From Sphingobacteriaceae bacterium (GTDB lineage: Bacteria; Bacteroidota; Bacteroidia; Sphingobacteriales; Sphingobacteriaceae), in contig JAGIAD010000029.1 of assembly GCA_017745075.1 (NCBI GenBank), positions 310,001-374,000 of the forward strand: DNA of 64,000 nucleotides, given 5' to 3'. The position numbers and the translations under genes are program-made. Within the stretch, counting starts at the first letter, position 1. Each line of letters opens with the position of its first letter. Positions 16,349 to 25,000 of the stretch are shown here, one piece after another. The notes under the pieces are model-generated. The model ran no database searches. It was given only the letters and a program-made list of their open reading frames with translations, and was not told the origin of the DNA.

Positions 16349-17539
16349 TTAATACAAAAGGTTACTATCATACGGGTATCTTGCCACATGCGCAGCTTTT
16401 ACCTTATCGTATAACAGGGTTTTAAACTCTTCAAGGTTTTCTCTTTCGGTGGCCGAGATAAACAGTACAGGCACTTTATCATGACTCATCCAGCTTTTTT
16501 TGAAGTCTTCTAAAGTAAGTTTGCCATCATCCTCTTCATTGTCGACCTCTGGTGAAACATAGGCATCAATTTTATTAAAAACCAAAATCATGTCTTTATC
16601 AATTGCGCCGATATCTTTCAATGTTTCGTTAACCGTATTGATCTGATCTTCGAAGTTGGGATGCGAAACATCAACCACGTGTATCAATAAATCGGCCTCG
16701 CGCACCTCGTCTAAAGTTGATTTAAAACATTCTACCAGGTGGTGAGGCAATTTGCGGATAAACCCAACAGTATCGGAAAGCAGAAAAGGCAAATTCTCGA
16801 TCACTACTTTACGAACAGTGGTATCCAATGTTGCAAACAACTTATTCTCCGCAAATACTTCCGATTTGGAAAGCATGTTCATAATGGTCGATTTACCCAC
16901 GTTGGTATAGCCTACCAAAGCTACGCGGATCAACTGGCCCCGGTTTTTACGTTGTGTTTCGTTCTGACGATCGATATTTCTTAAACGCTCTTTTAACAAA
17001 GAGATTTTATTTAAAATAATACGCCTGTCGCTCTCAATCTGGGTTTCACCCGGTCCACGCATCCCGATACCACCCTTCTGGCGTTCAAGGTGAGTCCACA
17101 TACCGGTTAAGCGAGGCAAAACGTATTGTAACTGTGCCAGTTCTACCTGTGTTTTTGCCTGTGCAGTTTGTGCCCTGTTGGCAAAAATATCGAGAATTAA
17201 ATTACTCCTGTCCAACACTTTCACCCCAAGCTCACGATCTATATTACGCAATTGCGATGGCGATAGTTCATCATCAAAAACAACTACATCAATCTCTTCT
17301 GATTTTACGTAAGCTTTAATTTCCTCGAGCTTGCCCGTACCCACAAATGTAGCACGATCTGGTTTTAACATTTTCTGGGTAAAAACTTTTTCCACCTTCC
17401 CACCAGCTGTATCAACCAAAAAGGCCAGCTCATCTAAATATTCTTTTGTTTGGGCTTCTTTTTCGCCTGGAGTAACCACTCCGACTAAAATTACCCTTTC
17501 CTGCACAATGGCAGTATCATAAAATTTTTGTTTTCCCAT
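16349..17539 (-). CDS. hflX: GTPase HflX
   Basis: A 396-residue ribosome-associated GTPase that splits or rescues stalled 70S ribosomes in stress. The N-terminal HflX domain has FVGTGKLEEIKAYV and VLDRSNLILDIFANRAQT; the linker is QLQYVLPRLTGMWTHLERQK then GGIGMRGPGETQIESDRR. The G domain has G1 GYTNVGKST (about residue 210), G2/G3 ATLDTTVRK and SDTVGFIRKLPHHLVECFKS, and G4 FNKID. ATG start at 17539. A good Bacteroidota promoter lies just upstream, overlapping the trpC terminator, so it is transcribed on its own. Confidence 0.96.
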   Translation of the reverse strand: MGKQKFYDTAIVQERVILVGVVTPGEKEAQTKEYLDELAFLVDTAGGKVEKVFTQKMLKPDRATFVGTGKLEEIKAYVKSEEIDVVVFDDELSPSQLRNIDRELGVKVLDRSNLILDIFANRAQTAQAKTQVELAQLQYVLPRLTGMWTHLERQKGGIGMRGPGETQIESDRRIILNKISLLKERLRNIDRQNETQRKNRGQLIRVALVGYTNVGKSTIMNMLSKSEVFAENKLFATLDTTVRKVVIENLPFLLSDTVGFIRKLPHHLVECFKSTLDEVREADLLIHVVDVSHPNFEDQINTVNETLKDIGAIDKDMILVFNKIDAYVSPEVDNEEDDGKLTLEDFKKSWMSHDKVPVLFISATERENLEEFKTLLYDKVKAAHVARYPYDSNLLY

Positions 17540-17549
17540 GTAATTGGTG

Positions 17550-17577
17550 CAAAGATACGAAATTACCGCCCAACCAA
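17550..17577 (-). promoter_or_regulatory. Bacteroidota-type promoter for hflX
   Basis: On the minus strand TTG (17577-17575), 17 bases, then TATCTTTG (17557-17550), matching the TTG-N17-23-TAnnTTTG consensus. The start codon is only 10 bases further on, so the 5' UTR would be very short. Confidence 0.6.
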
Positions 17578-17608
17578 GCCCCGCAGGCTTTAAAAACCTG
17601 CGGGGCTT
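17576..17608 (-). terminator. Intrinsic terminator after trpC
   Basis: AAGCCCCGCAGG (17576-17587) pairs perfectly with CCTGCGGGGCTT (17597-17608). It lies nine bases past the trpC stop. The T tract on the minus strand is weak, so its efficiency is uncertain. Confidence 0.65.
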
Positions 17609-17616
17609 ATAAATTG

Positions 17617-18399
17617 CTATATCTGCGCTACAAATTCTTTAATAGCATTACCCGGATGATCGGTTTTCATGAAATTCTCACCGATCAAAAATCCATTAAA
17701 ACCTGCGGCTTTTAGTTCCTTTATGGTTTGCGGGTTACTGATGGCACTTTCTGAAATCTTCAAAAATTCGTCGGGGATTTTGTTCACCAGGTTGAAAGAA
17801 GTCTGGATATCGACCGTAAAATCGCCCAGGTTTCTATTGTTTACGCCTATGGCATCCAGGTTCGGGCAGATGCTCCTTTCCAACTCCTCGAGGTTATGAA
17901 CTTCTAAAAGTACATTCAGGCCTAAATTTTTGGCAAATTTTCCAAAATCATTAATCTGCTGAGGAGTGAGTATTGAAGCAATCAACAAGATGATGTCGGC
18001 ACCCCAGGCTTTTGCTTCCAGGATCTGGTATTCATCGATCATAAAATCTTTTCTTAAGACCGGAATATTATTTGCTGCCCGCGCGACCAGAATATCGTCG
18101 GTTTTACCTCCAAAAAAATCAACATCAGTTAAAACCGAAAGTGCAGATGCGCCTGCGGCATTGTAGGCTTGTGTAACATCGGCAACATCGGCTATACCAT
18201 TAATTAAGCCTTTTGAAGGCGAGCGGCGTTTAAATTCGGCAATAATGCCGGTACGATCTTTAGCCAATAAGAAATCTTTAAAAATATAAGGCGTTCTGTT
18301 AAAGTGTACCGAACTTTCTAAATCCTGCACAGAAACCAAAGCCTTGGCCGCTGCAATTTCTTCTTTTTTACGTAATACGATTTTATCTAAAATGTTCAT
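17617..18399 (-). CDS. trpC: Indole-3-glycerol-phosphate synthase
   Basis: A 260-residue TIM-barrel enzyme of tryptophan synthesis that closes the indole ring from 1-(2-carboxyphenylamino)-1-deoxyribulose 5-phosphate. Key motifs: IIAEFKRRSPSKGLING (catalytic Lys), VLRKDFMIDEYQILEAKAWG, LLEVHNLEELE, AIGVNNRNLGDFTVD, ISESAIS and GFLIGENFM. Length is normal and there is no fused TrpF. It follows trpG after a 103-base gap filled by an inverted repeat, and the usual trpD is not between them. A terminator follows, so this is the last gene of the trp transcript here. Confidence 0.96.
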   Translation of the reverse strand: MNILDKIVLRKKEEIAAAKALVSVQDLESSVHFNRTPYIFKDFLLAKDRTGIIAEFKRRSPSKGLINGIADVADVTQAYNAAGASALSVLTDVDFFGGKTDDILVARAANNIPVLRKDFMIDEYQILEAKAWGADIILLIASILTPQQINDFGKFAKNLGLNVLLEVHNLEELERSICPNLDAIGVNNRNLGDFTVDIQTSFNLVNKIPDEFLKISESAISNPQTIKELKAAGFNGFLIGENFMKTDHPGNAIKEFVAQI

Positions 18400-18411
18400 T
18401 TTTTACTAATC

Positions 18412-18486
18412 CGTCATGCTGAACTTGTTTCAGCATCTAAAATTTAACTAATCCCAGTAAGGTCCTGAATCAAGTTCAGGATGACG
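18412..18486. repeat. Inverted repeat of the GTCATCCTGAACTTG type between trpG and trpC
   Basis: CGTCATGCTGAACTTGTTTC (start of arm 1, 18412-18438) and its inverted partner ending AAGTTCAGGATGACG (18461-18486) agree at 22 of 26 positions. Each arm is itself partly palindromic (CTGAACTTGTTTCAG). This wording is a familiar interspersed repeat in Bacteroidota. It fills the gap where trpD would be expected. Confidence 0.65.
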
Positions 18487-18502
18487 ACCGGATAAATTTG
18501 AT

Positions 18503-19120
18503 CTACGTGGCCGTGCTAGTCAACCAATTGGTCATCATCTGTTTACCATATTCGGTAAGTACACTTTCCGGATGGAACTGTACACCCCGGACATCCAATG
18601 TTTCGTGCCTCAAAGCCATAATTTCACTTTTGTGATCTCTTGCCGTGATTTTTAAACAAGAAGGAAAGTTCTCTTTACTCACCACCCAACTGTGGTAACG
18701 CCCAACATTTATGGTTTGCGGACATTCCCAAAACAATGGTTCGTCGCCATCTACAACCGTTACCGGTGTGGCAATTCCATGCATCGGCCTGCCCAGGTTT
18801 AATAAAGTACCGCCAAAAACTTCGGCAATGGCCTGCTGCCCCAGGCATACGCCAAAAATGCTTTTGGTTGGTGCATAAGTTCTGATTACATCTAACAGTA
18901 AACCGGCTTCTTCCGGAATACCTGGTCCTGGTGAAAGTAAAATTTTATCGTACTTTTCTACATCTGCCAGATCGAACTTATCGTTTCTCCACACTTCGGC
19001 CTCATAACCAACTTCGTTAATTAAGTGCACCAGATTGTAGGTAAAACTGTCGTAATTATCGATTACCAGAACCACGCCCTTGCCACCTGAAGGGGCAATA
19101 TTATTTATATTTTTTTCCAT
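18503..19120 (-). CDS. trpG: Anthranilate synthase component II (glutamine amidotransferase)
   Basis: A 205-residue class I glutamine amidotransferase that supplies ammonia to TrpE; it may also serve folate synthesis as PabA. Motifs: LVIDNYDSFTYNLVHL near the start, ILLSPGPGIPEEAG, the nucleophile Cys in IFGVCLGQQAIAEVFGG, and the His/Glu of GVQFHPESVLTEYG. An extra, polar N-terminal 15 residues precede the domain. It follows trpE by 52 bases and probably shares its transcript and attenuator. Confidence 0.94.
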   Translation of the reverse strand: MEKNINNIAPSGGKGVVLVIDNYDSFTYNLVHLINEVGYEAEVWRNDKFDLADVEKYDKILLSPGPGIPEEAGLLLDVIRTYAPTKSIFGVCLGQQAIAEVFGGTLLNLGRPMHGIATPVTVVDGDEPLFWECPQTINVGRYHSWVVSKENFPSCLKITARDHKSEIMALRHETLDVRGVQFHPESVLTEYGKQMMTNWLTSTAT

Positions 19121-19172
19121 TGTATTTCTTACTTGTGGATTTTACTCCAAACTAAAAACTCCCTACTCCAAA

Positions 19173-20570
19173 CTAGATTTCTTCTGCCATTTCTACCGCC
19201 TTGCGCAATGCGGCAATTTTATTGTTCACTTCCTGCATTTCTGTTTCAGGCACAGAATCGGCAACAATACCTGCTCCGGCGCGGTAATGCAGTTCATTGT
19301 TCTTGCTCATGAAGGTCCTGATCATGATGGCATGGTTAAAATCTTCGTTAAAGCCCATAAAACCGATAGCACCTGCATAGAAATTCCGACCCAGTTTTTC
19401 GTTTTCATCAATCAGCTGCATGGCTTTATATTTTGGTGCGCCACTCAAAGTACCTGCCGGATAGGTATCGGCAACCACTTTAAAAGCACTTACATTTTCC
19501 TGCAAGTGTCCGCTCACCTTACTTACCAGATGGATCAGATGCGAATAGTATTGCACTTCTTTAAAAGATTTCACCTCTACACGGTTACAGTGCCTGCTCA
19601 GGTCGTTTCTGGCCAGGTCGACCAACATCACATGTTCAGCACTTTCTTTAGGGTCCTGTTCCAGTTTGCGTGCCTGTTCTGCATCTTCGATATCGTTTCC
19701 GCTGCGCTTAAAGGTTCCGGCAATCGGGAAAATATTGGCCGAATTATTTTTGATGGTAATCTGTGCTTCTGGTGAGGAGCCAAATAATTTGAAATTCCCG
19801 TAATCGAAATAAAACAGATAAGGTGAAGGGTTAATGGAGCGCAAACAACGGTATACGTTAAATTCATCACCCGTAAATGCCTGTTTAAATGCTCTTGACG
19901 GCACAATCTGGAAAACATCACCACGGTAAATGTGCTTCTGTAATTTTGCTACCAGGTCCATAAAACCCTGATCGGTTAAATTTGATGATTCTTTTCCCTT
20001 CTTCTGGAATTTATATTCGGGGTAATTTTTATTTTGGATCAGGTACTCCATTTTCTCCAATCCGCCTTCCTCTTCGCCTTCGAAAGTATTTTTGAAAAGG
20101 GTAATTTCATTTTTAAAGTGATCGATAGCGATGATGTAACGGTACAAATGGTACTGCATCTCCGGAATCTCTTCCCCTTCAGGCGTTTCGGAAATAAACT
20201 TAATGTCCTCGAAATGCTGTACAGCGTTCCAGGTGAAATAGCCGAATAATCCGCTTGAAATAAACTTGATTTCAGGCAATTCCGTTTCTTTGAATTTATC
20301 TTTAAAATCAGCAATTTCATCAATCAGGTTTTTACTTTCGGTAATTTCTACTGTTCCATCGGGAAAATAAATTTCCAGCCGCGATCCCTTCAGGATAATT
20401 CCGGCAACAGGATCGGCACAAACGAAACTCATTGAGTTTTCTCTACTATGGTAATCTGAACTTTCCAATAAGATACTGTTCGGGTACACATCACGTAAGC
20501 GTAAATAAATGCTCACAGGTGTAGTGGTATCGGCAAGCATTTTTTTGTAAGTTGTATTTATTTTATACAT
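19173..20570 (-). CDS. trpE: Anthranilate synthase component I
   Basis: A 465-residue chorismate-utilising enzyme making anthranilate, the first step of tryptophan synthesis. The N-terminal tryptophan-binding motif is intact (LLES at 34-37, in ILLESSDYHSRENSMSF), so feedback inhibition is likely. Catalytic motifs include FQIVPSRAF, LARNDLSRHC, GTLSGAPKYKAMQLI, NFYAGAIGFMG and YRAGAGIVADSVPETE. The ATG at 20570 lies 63 bases after an intrinsic terminator that follows a leader peptide with Trp codons, so expression is very probably controlled by attenuation (see the leader entries). trpG and trpC follow on the same strand. Confidence 0.97.
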   Translation of the reverse strand: MYKINTTYKKMLADTTTPVSIYLRLRDVYPNSILLESSDYHSRENSMSFVCADPVAGIILKGSRLEIYFPDGTVEITESKNLIDEIADFKDKFKETELPEIKFISSGLFGYFTWNAVQHFEDIKFISETPEGEEIPEMQYHLYRYIIAIDHFKNEITLFKNTFEGEEEGGLEKMEYLIQNKNYPEYKFQKKGKESSNLTDQGFMDLVAKLQKHIYRGDVFQIVPSRAFKQAFTGDEFNVYRCLRSINPSPYLFYFDYGNFKLFGSSPEAQITIKNNSANIFPIAGTFKRSGNDIEDAEQARKLEQDPKESAEHVMLVDLARNDLSRHCNRVEVKSFKEVQYYSHLIHLVSKVSGHLQENVSAFKVVADTYPAGTLSGAPKYKAMQLIDENEKLGRNFYAGAIGFMGFNEDFNHAIMIRTFMSKNNELHYRAGAGIVADSVPETEMQEVNNKIAALRKAVEMAEEI

Positions 20571-20633
20571 GATAAAGGTAAAATGGTATAAAGTGTAAGC
20601 TTATGGTTTGCATTTCGTATTTTATTTAACAAT

Positions 20634-20667
20634 AAAAAGCCCGGCGTGTGGTTCTACGCCGGGCTTT
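20634..20667 (-). terminator. trp attenuator (leader terminator)
   Basis: On the minus strand, AAAGCCCGGCGT (20667-20656), an eight-base loop and ACGCCGGGCTTT (20647-20636) form a perfect 12-base-pair stem followed by TTTTT. It stands between the Trp leader peptide and trpE, where it would stop transcription unless an alternative structure forms. The 5' arm can also pair with leader sequence at 20729-20719. Confidence 0.85.
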
Positions 20668-20710
20668 AATGGTTCTTTAATAAGGTTTAGGTTGATAAAC
20701 TATATTTCTT

Positions 20711-20779
20711 TCATACGCAGCCAGCGCAATCCGTTTTCGAATTACTTTGCCAAAGCCACGTATGTATATTGTTGATCAT
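20711..20779 (-). CDS. trpL: trp operon leader peptide
   Basis: A 22-residue open frame, ATG at 20779 to TGA at 20711, reading MINNIHTWLWQSNSKTDCAG followed by C-V. It contains Trp-Leu-Trp at residues 8-10. Trp is rare, so two in a short frame upstream of trpE is strong evidence. RNA around the first Trp codon (20762-20755) pairs at all eight positions with 20721-20714, and the overlapping stretch 20729-20719 can instead pair with the 5' arm of the terminator. That is the logic of ribosome-mediated attenuation: a ribosome stalled at the Trp codons frees the second segment to block the terminator. No Shine-Dalgarno is visible and the promoter lies very close, so translation may be leaderless. 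Confidence 0.8.
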   Translation of the reverse strand: MINNIHTWLWQSNSKTDCAGCV

Positions 20780-20785
20780 TAGACA

Positions 20786-20816
20786 CAAAAATATAAAGAA
20801 TTTTGAAAAAGCGAAA
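20786..20816 (-). promoter_or_regulatory. Candidate trp operon promoter
   Basis: On the minus strand TTTC (20816-20813), 19 bases, then TATTTTTG (20793-20786), a perfect TAnnTTTG box. The transcript would start about at the leader ATG (20779). Confidence 0.55.
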
Positions 20817-20819
20817 TAT

Positions 20820-21465
20820 TTATAAAAATAATTTAAACAAATCAGCATACAACTGAAAACTTCGCAATGGTGCGCTTTTTTTACCAAATAAGGAATGTAA
20901 GGAAATATAAGAAAGCACGTTTCCCTCAGCGCAAATCCGCGTAATCTGCGGGATCCTACCTATACTGTCATCCTGGGGGATAATTTATTTATAAAAATCA
21001 ATATGGGTGACGTTTTTCACCCTACAGCGCAGTCTTGCCTCGGCTCGCCGCCGCCGAAGGGCTCCTTCTTTTAAAAAGAAACAAAAAATGCCGGCTGAAA
21101 ATTTTTCTTTCAAAGTCAGTGGCATGGCTAGAACAGTGCAATCCGAAAAATTTGTTAGGCCGGGTCTAAGTGAAACGGAGATGCTGTGCTATGGCCTAGC
21201 GGGGCGGAAATGCAGGCGTTAAGGTAATATATAAAAATGAGTTACCCAATAACGTCCATGGTAGCGCAGCGAAGGATCTATATATCGAAAGACAGTTTGA
21301 TGCCAGTATTTCTTCGATTATAACTGTTTATTGCAATCACCATGATAATTAGAAAGCCCGCAGACCGAAGAAAATTTACGCAGATTATTTTAACTATGCT
21401 CTCAACTTTGCAACCTCCGCGCCTTTTCTCTGCGTGCTTTGCGGTAAAAAACGAGTTTATTAAAA
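20820..21465. other. Gene-poor region: mosaic of interspersed repeat fragments
   Basis: About 650 bases with no convincing gene. I see a CGCAAATCCGCGTAATCTGCGGGATCC block (20.93-20.96 kb), a GGGTGA/TCACCC hairpin (21005-21022), an unusually G+C-rich block (about 21.03-21.23 kb) containing GCTCGCCGCCGCCGAAGGGC, a CAGCGAAGGATCT motif near 21.27 kb, and a block rich in GCAAAGCACGCAGAG wording on the minus strand (21.40-21.45 kb). These look like pieces of several repeat families common in Bacteroidota intergenic DNA. A 71-codon frame at 21007-21222 exists but its low-complexity arginine-rich start argues against a gene. Confidence 0.5.
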
Positions 21466-21496
21466 ACAAAAAATCCCGCTCTGTTAAAACGGGATT
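21466..21496 (-). terminator. Intrinsic terminator after the four-helix membrane protein gene
   Basis: AATCCCG (21472-21478) pairs with CGGGATT (21490-21496). Read on the minus strand the stem is followed by TTTTTTGTTTTT, 25 bases past the stop at 21521. Confidence 0.65.
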
Positions 21497-21520
21497 CTAT
21501 ATCAATTACAGGATATTCAA

Positions 21521-21967
21521 TTAGGAAACTCCAAAGAAAGATCTTCCCGGAACGTCCTTAACCATTAGTAACAAGGTTACGATAATCAGAATCAGGGCCA
21601 GCCCGAAGAAAACAGCAATGGTGCGGTGTTTGGCAACAGCATCTGCCACTTTTTTCGATTTCGCATTACCCACAGTAATCAGAATAATGGCTATAACCAT
21701 CATACTGATATGTTCCATTTTAAAATAGCGTACTGCCGGTGCACCTGCACTACTTAATTTATACCAGCCTTCGCTGAAATAAAGTACTAAACCAATCAAC
21801 AGCTGTATGTGTGCACTGATTAAAGTGAAAACATTAAGTTTCCGGTCGCCTTCTGTATAGGTTTTGTTACCAAACCAGCCTGATAAAGCTTTAATAACCG
21901 CAATAACCAATAAAAGAAAGACTACATAACGCCATCCCGAGTGTGCGCTTTTTAAAATATCATTCAT
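21521..21967 (-). CDS. Four-helix membrane protein, possibly cytochrome-b-like
   Basis: 148 residues with four membrane helices. Each helix region carries a histidine: HSGWRYVV near residue 9, SAHIQLLIGLVLYFSEGW near 51, MEHISMMVIAIILITVG near 85, and KHRTIAVFFGLALI near 113. That layout resembles small haem-b membrane proteins, and similar Bacteroidota proteins are sometimes named cytochrome B, but I cannot show haem binding from sequence. ATG start at 21967. The gene stands alone with its own terminator. Confidence 0.65.
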   Translation of the reverse strand: MNDILKSAHSGWRYVVFLLLVIAVIKALSGWFGNKTYTEGDRKLNVFTLISAHIQLLIGLVLYFSEGWYKLSSAGAPAVRYFKMEHISMMVIAIILITVGNAKSKKVADAVAKHRTIAVFFGLALILIIVTLLLMVKDVPGRSFFGVS

Positions 21968-22080
21968 ATCAATAAATTTCTATGTTTCAAAAATAGGCAA
22001 TAATTGTAAAAAATAGGATATTCTTCAAAATGAACGCTTATTTATATTAGTTTTAAACAATTTAAACCCTAAAACTTATT

Positions 22081-25000
22081 ATGAAGAAAATTTTACTTGC
22101 CATTGGGCTGGTAATTTCTACTACATTTCTGTTTGCACAGCAAACTACCTTTCCGGTTAATGGTTCTTTTGATACCAGGCCTGGAATGTTTGCCTTTACC
22201 AACGCAACAATTGTAGTTAATGCCAACCAAACCCTTAACAATGCTACTCTTTTAATTAAAGGACAAACCATTCAGGCCGTTGGCGCAGGCTTAGCCGTGC
22301 CCAAAGGCTATGTAGTGATCGATTTAAAAGGAAAATTTATTTATCCATCGCTGGTAGATGCTTTTACCAGTTATGGCCTTAGCGAAGTACCTGCCGCACA
22401 GCGTGGCTTTGGTGGTCAGCGCCAATCTATTTTTGTTTCGACCAAAAAAGGTGCTTACGGCTGGAACGAAGCCATCAGACCGGAAACTTATGTCAAGAAC
22501 ATTTTCTCTGCCGACAGCAAAAAAGCAGATGAACTGCGCAAGGTTGGTTTTGGAAGTGTAAATGTAGTTAACCGCGATGGTATTGCCCGGGGAGTTTCTG
22601 CAGCCGTAACCTTAAATGAAGGTGCTGATAACAGCGTGATCCTGAAAGACCAGACCGCAGCCAATTATTCTTTCAACAAAGGAACTTCCTCAAACGATTA
22701 CCCTACCTCGTTAATGGGTTCTATTGCTTTATTGCGCCAGACCTATTACGATGCACAATGGTATGCCAAACAAAAAGAGGAATACAACATTTCTTTAGAT
22801 GAATTCGGTAAACAACAGAACATCCCGCAGATTTTTGAAGTAGACGGATGGCAGAATGTACTCCGTGCGGATAAGATCGGCAAAGAGTTTGGCAAAAAAT
22901 ACATCATCAAATCAACCGGCGACGAATACCAGCGCATTAATGAAGTTAAAGCGACTGGTGCCAGTTTAATTATTCCATTAACTTTCCCTAAAGCTTATGA
23001 TGTAGAAGATCCTGCAGAAGCCAGAAACGTAAGTTTATCGCAGATGAAAGGCTGGGAACTGGCTCCTACCAATCCAGCTGTACTGGAAAAGGCAGGAATT
23101 AAGTTTGCGTTAACAGCTTTCGGTTTGGAGAACAGCCGTGATTTCTGGTCAAACATCCGAACAGCAATAGAAAATGGGTTAAGCGAAAAACAGGCACTAC
23201 AATCGGTTACCGAAATCCCTGCCTCTCTTTTGGGGATCAGCGATAAAGTAGGTTCACTGGAAAAAGGCAAAGTTGCTAATTTCTTGATTTCGTCTGATAA
23301 TCTGTTCAAAAACGGGAATATCATTTTCGAAAACTGGGTACAGGGCAAGCGTTTTGTAGTAAACAAAATGGATGTGAGTGATGTACGTGGTACTTACAAC
23401 TTAAATGTTGATGGTATTGGTACTTTAACCCTAAAAATTACAGGTACCGGTGGCGGATCTACCGCGGCGATTGAAAGAGTTGGTACAGACAGCGTAAAAA
23501 CAACCGCTAATTTTACCAGAAATGGCGATTGGGTGAGCATTAACTTTAATTTAAAGAAAAATCCGAAAGGCGATACCCGCTTAAGTGGTTACATTACTTC
23601 GGCAAATCCGGTTACGATTAAAGGTGAATCTGCATTGGCTGATGGTACTATCGGAAAGTTTACTGCTACCTATAAAGAAGCAGCAAAAGAAACGCCTAAG
23701 AAAGACGAGCCAAAAGCTACTTTAGCCATGGGTCCGGTAATATTTCCCTTCTCGGCCTTTGGCAGCACTGAACTCCCTAAGCAAGAAACTGTACTGATTA
23801 AAAACGGTACCGTTTGGACGAATGAAAAGGATGGCATCCTTCAAAATGCCGATGTACTTTTAGAAAACGGAAAGATTAAAGCAGTAGGGAAAAACCTTTC
23901 TGCAAGCGGTGCCAAAGTGATCGATGCTACCGGCAAACATGTTACTGCAGGTATTATCGATGAACACTCGCACATTGCCGGCTCAGGAGGAATTAATGAG
24001 GGTGCACAATCGGTTTCTGCAGAAGTACGCGTTGCCGACATCATCAACTCGGAAGATGTGAACATTTACCGTCAGTTGGCTGGTGGGGTTACTACTTCGC
24101 ATATTCTACATGGTTCTGCAAACCCGATTGGTGGGCAATCGCAATTGATTAAACTACGTTGGGGCAAATCACCTGAAGAATTAAAATTCGCTGGTGCTGA
24201 TGGTTTCATCAAATTCGCATTGGGCGAAAACGTTAAACAGAGTAATTTTGGTACAGGTGCCCGTTTCCCGGTTACTCGTATGGGTGTTGAGCAGACTTTT
24301 GTAGATGAATTTACCCGTGCAAAAGAATATCAAAAAGCATTATCGGTAAAAGGCAACAGTGTACGCCGGGATTTAGAATTAGATGCCATTGTTGAAATTT
24401 TAAACAACAAGCGTTTCATCACCTGCCACTCTTATGTGCAGAGCGAAATCAACATGCTGATCCACGTAGCTGACAGCCTTGGCTTTAAAATCAACACTTT
24501 TACACATATTTTAGAAGGTTATAAAGTGGCCGACAAAATGAAGGCGCATGGCATTGCAGGTTCTACTTTCTCTGACTGGTGGGCCTATAAAAATGAGGTG
24601 GCCGAAGCAATCCCTTACAACGGAAAAATTATGCACAATGTAGGCATTACCACTGCTTTCAACTCTGATGATGCAGAAATGGCCCGTCACTTAAACCAGG
24701 AAGCAGGGAAATCGGTTTTATATGGCAATGTTCCGGAAGAAGATGCCCTGAAATTCGTAACGCTTAATCCGGCCAGGATGCTGCATATTGATGATAAGGT
24801 AGGAAGTTTGAAGCCAGGTAAAGATGCCGATGTGGTAATCTGGACAGCCAACCCACTTTCTATTTATGCCAAGGCAGAAAAAACCTTTGTAGATGGTATT
24901 GCTTATTGGGACATTGATAAAGACGCCCAAATGATCAAAGCACAACAGGTAGAGAGAGCCCGTTTGATCCAAAAAATGTTGGAAAGCAAGAGCAAAGGTG

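Noticed and set aside
18412..18486. Internal trp terminator or attenuator between trpG and trpC
   Set aside because: The inverted repeat matches a known interspersed repeat wording and has no T run after it on the minus strand; an mRNA effect is possible but not supported.
21007..21222. 71-codon frame in the repeat-rich region
   Set aside because: The start is a low-complexity arginine run produced by a G+C-rich repeat-like block, no domain is visible, and the rest of the region looks non-coding.
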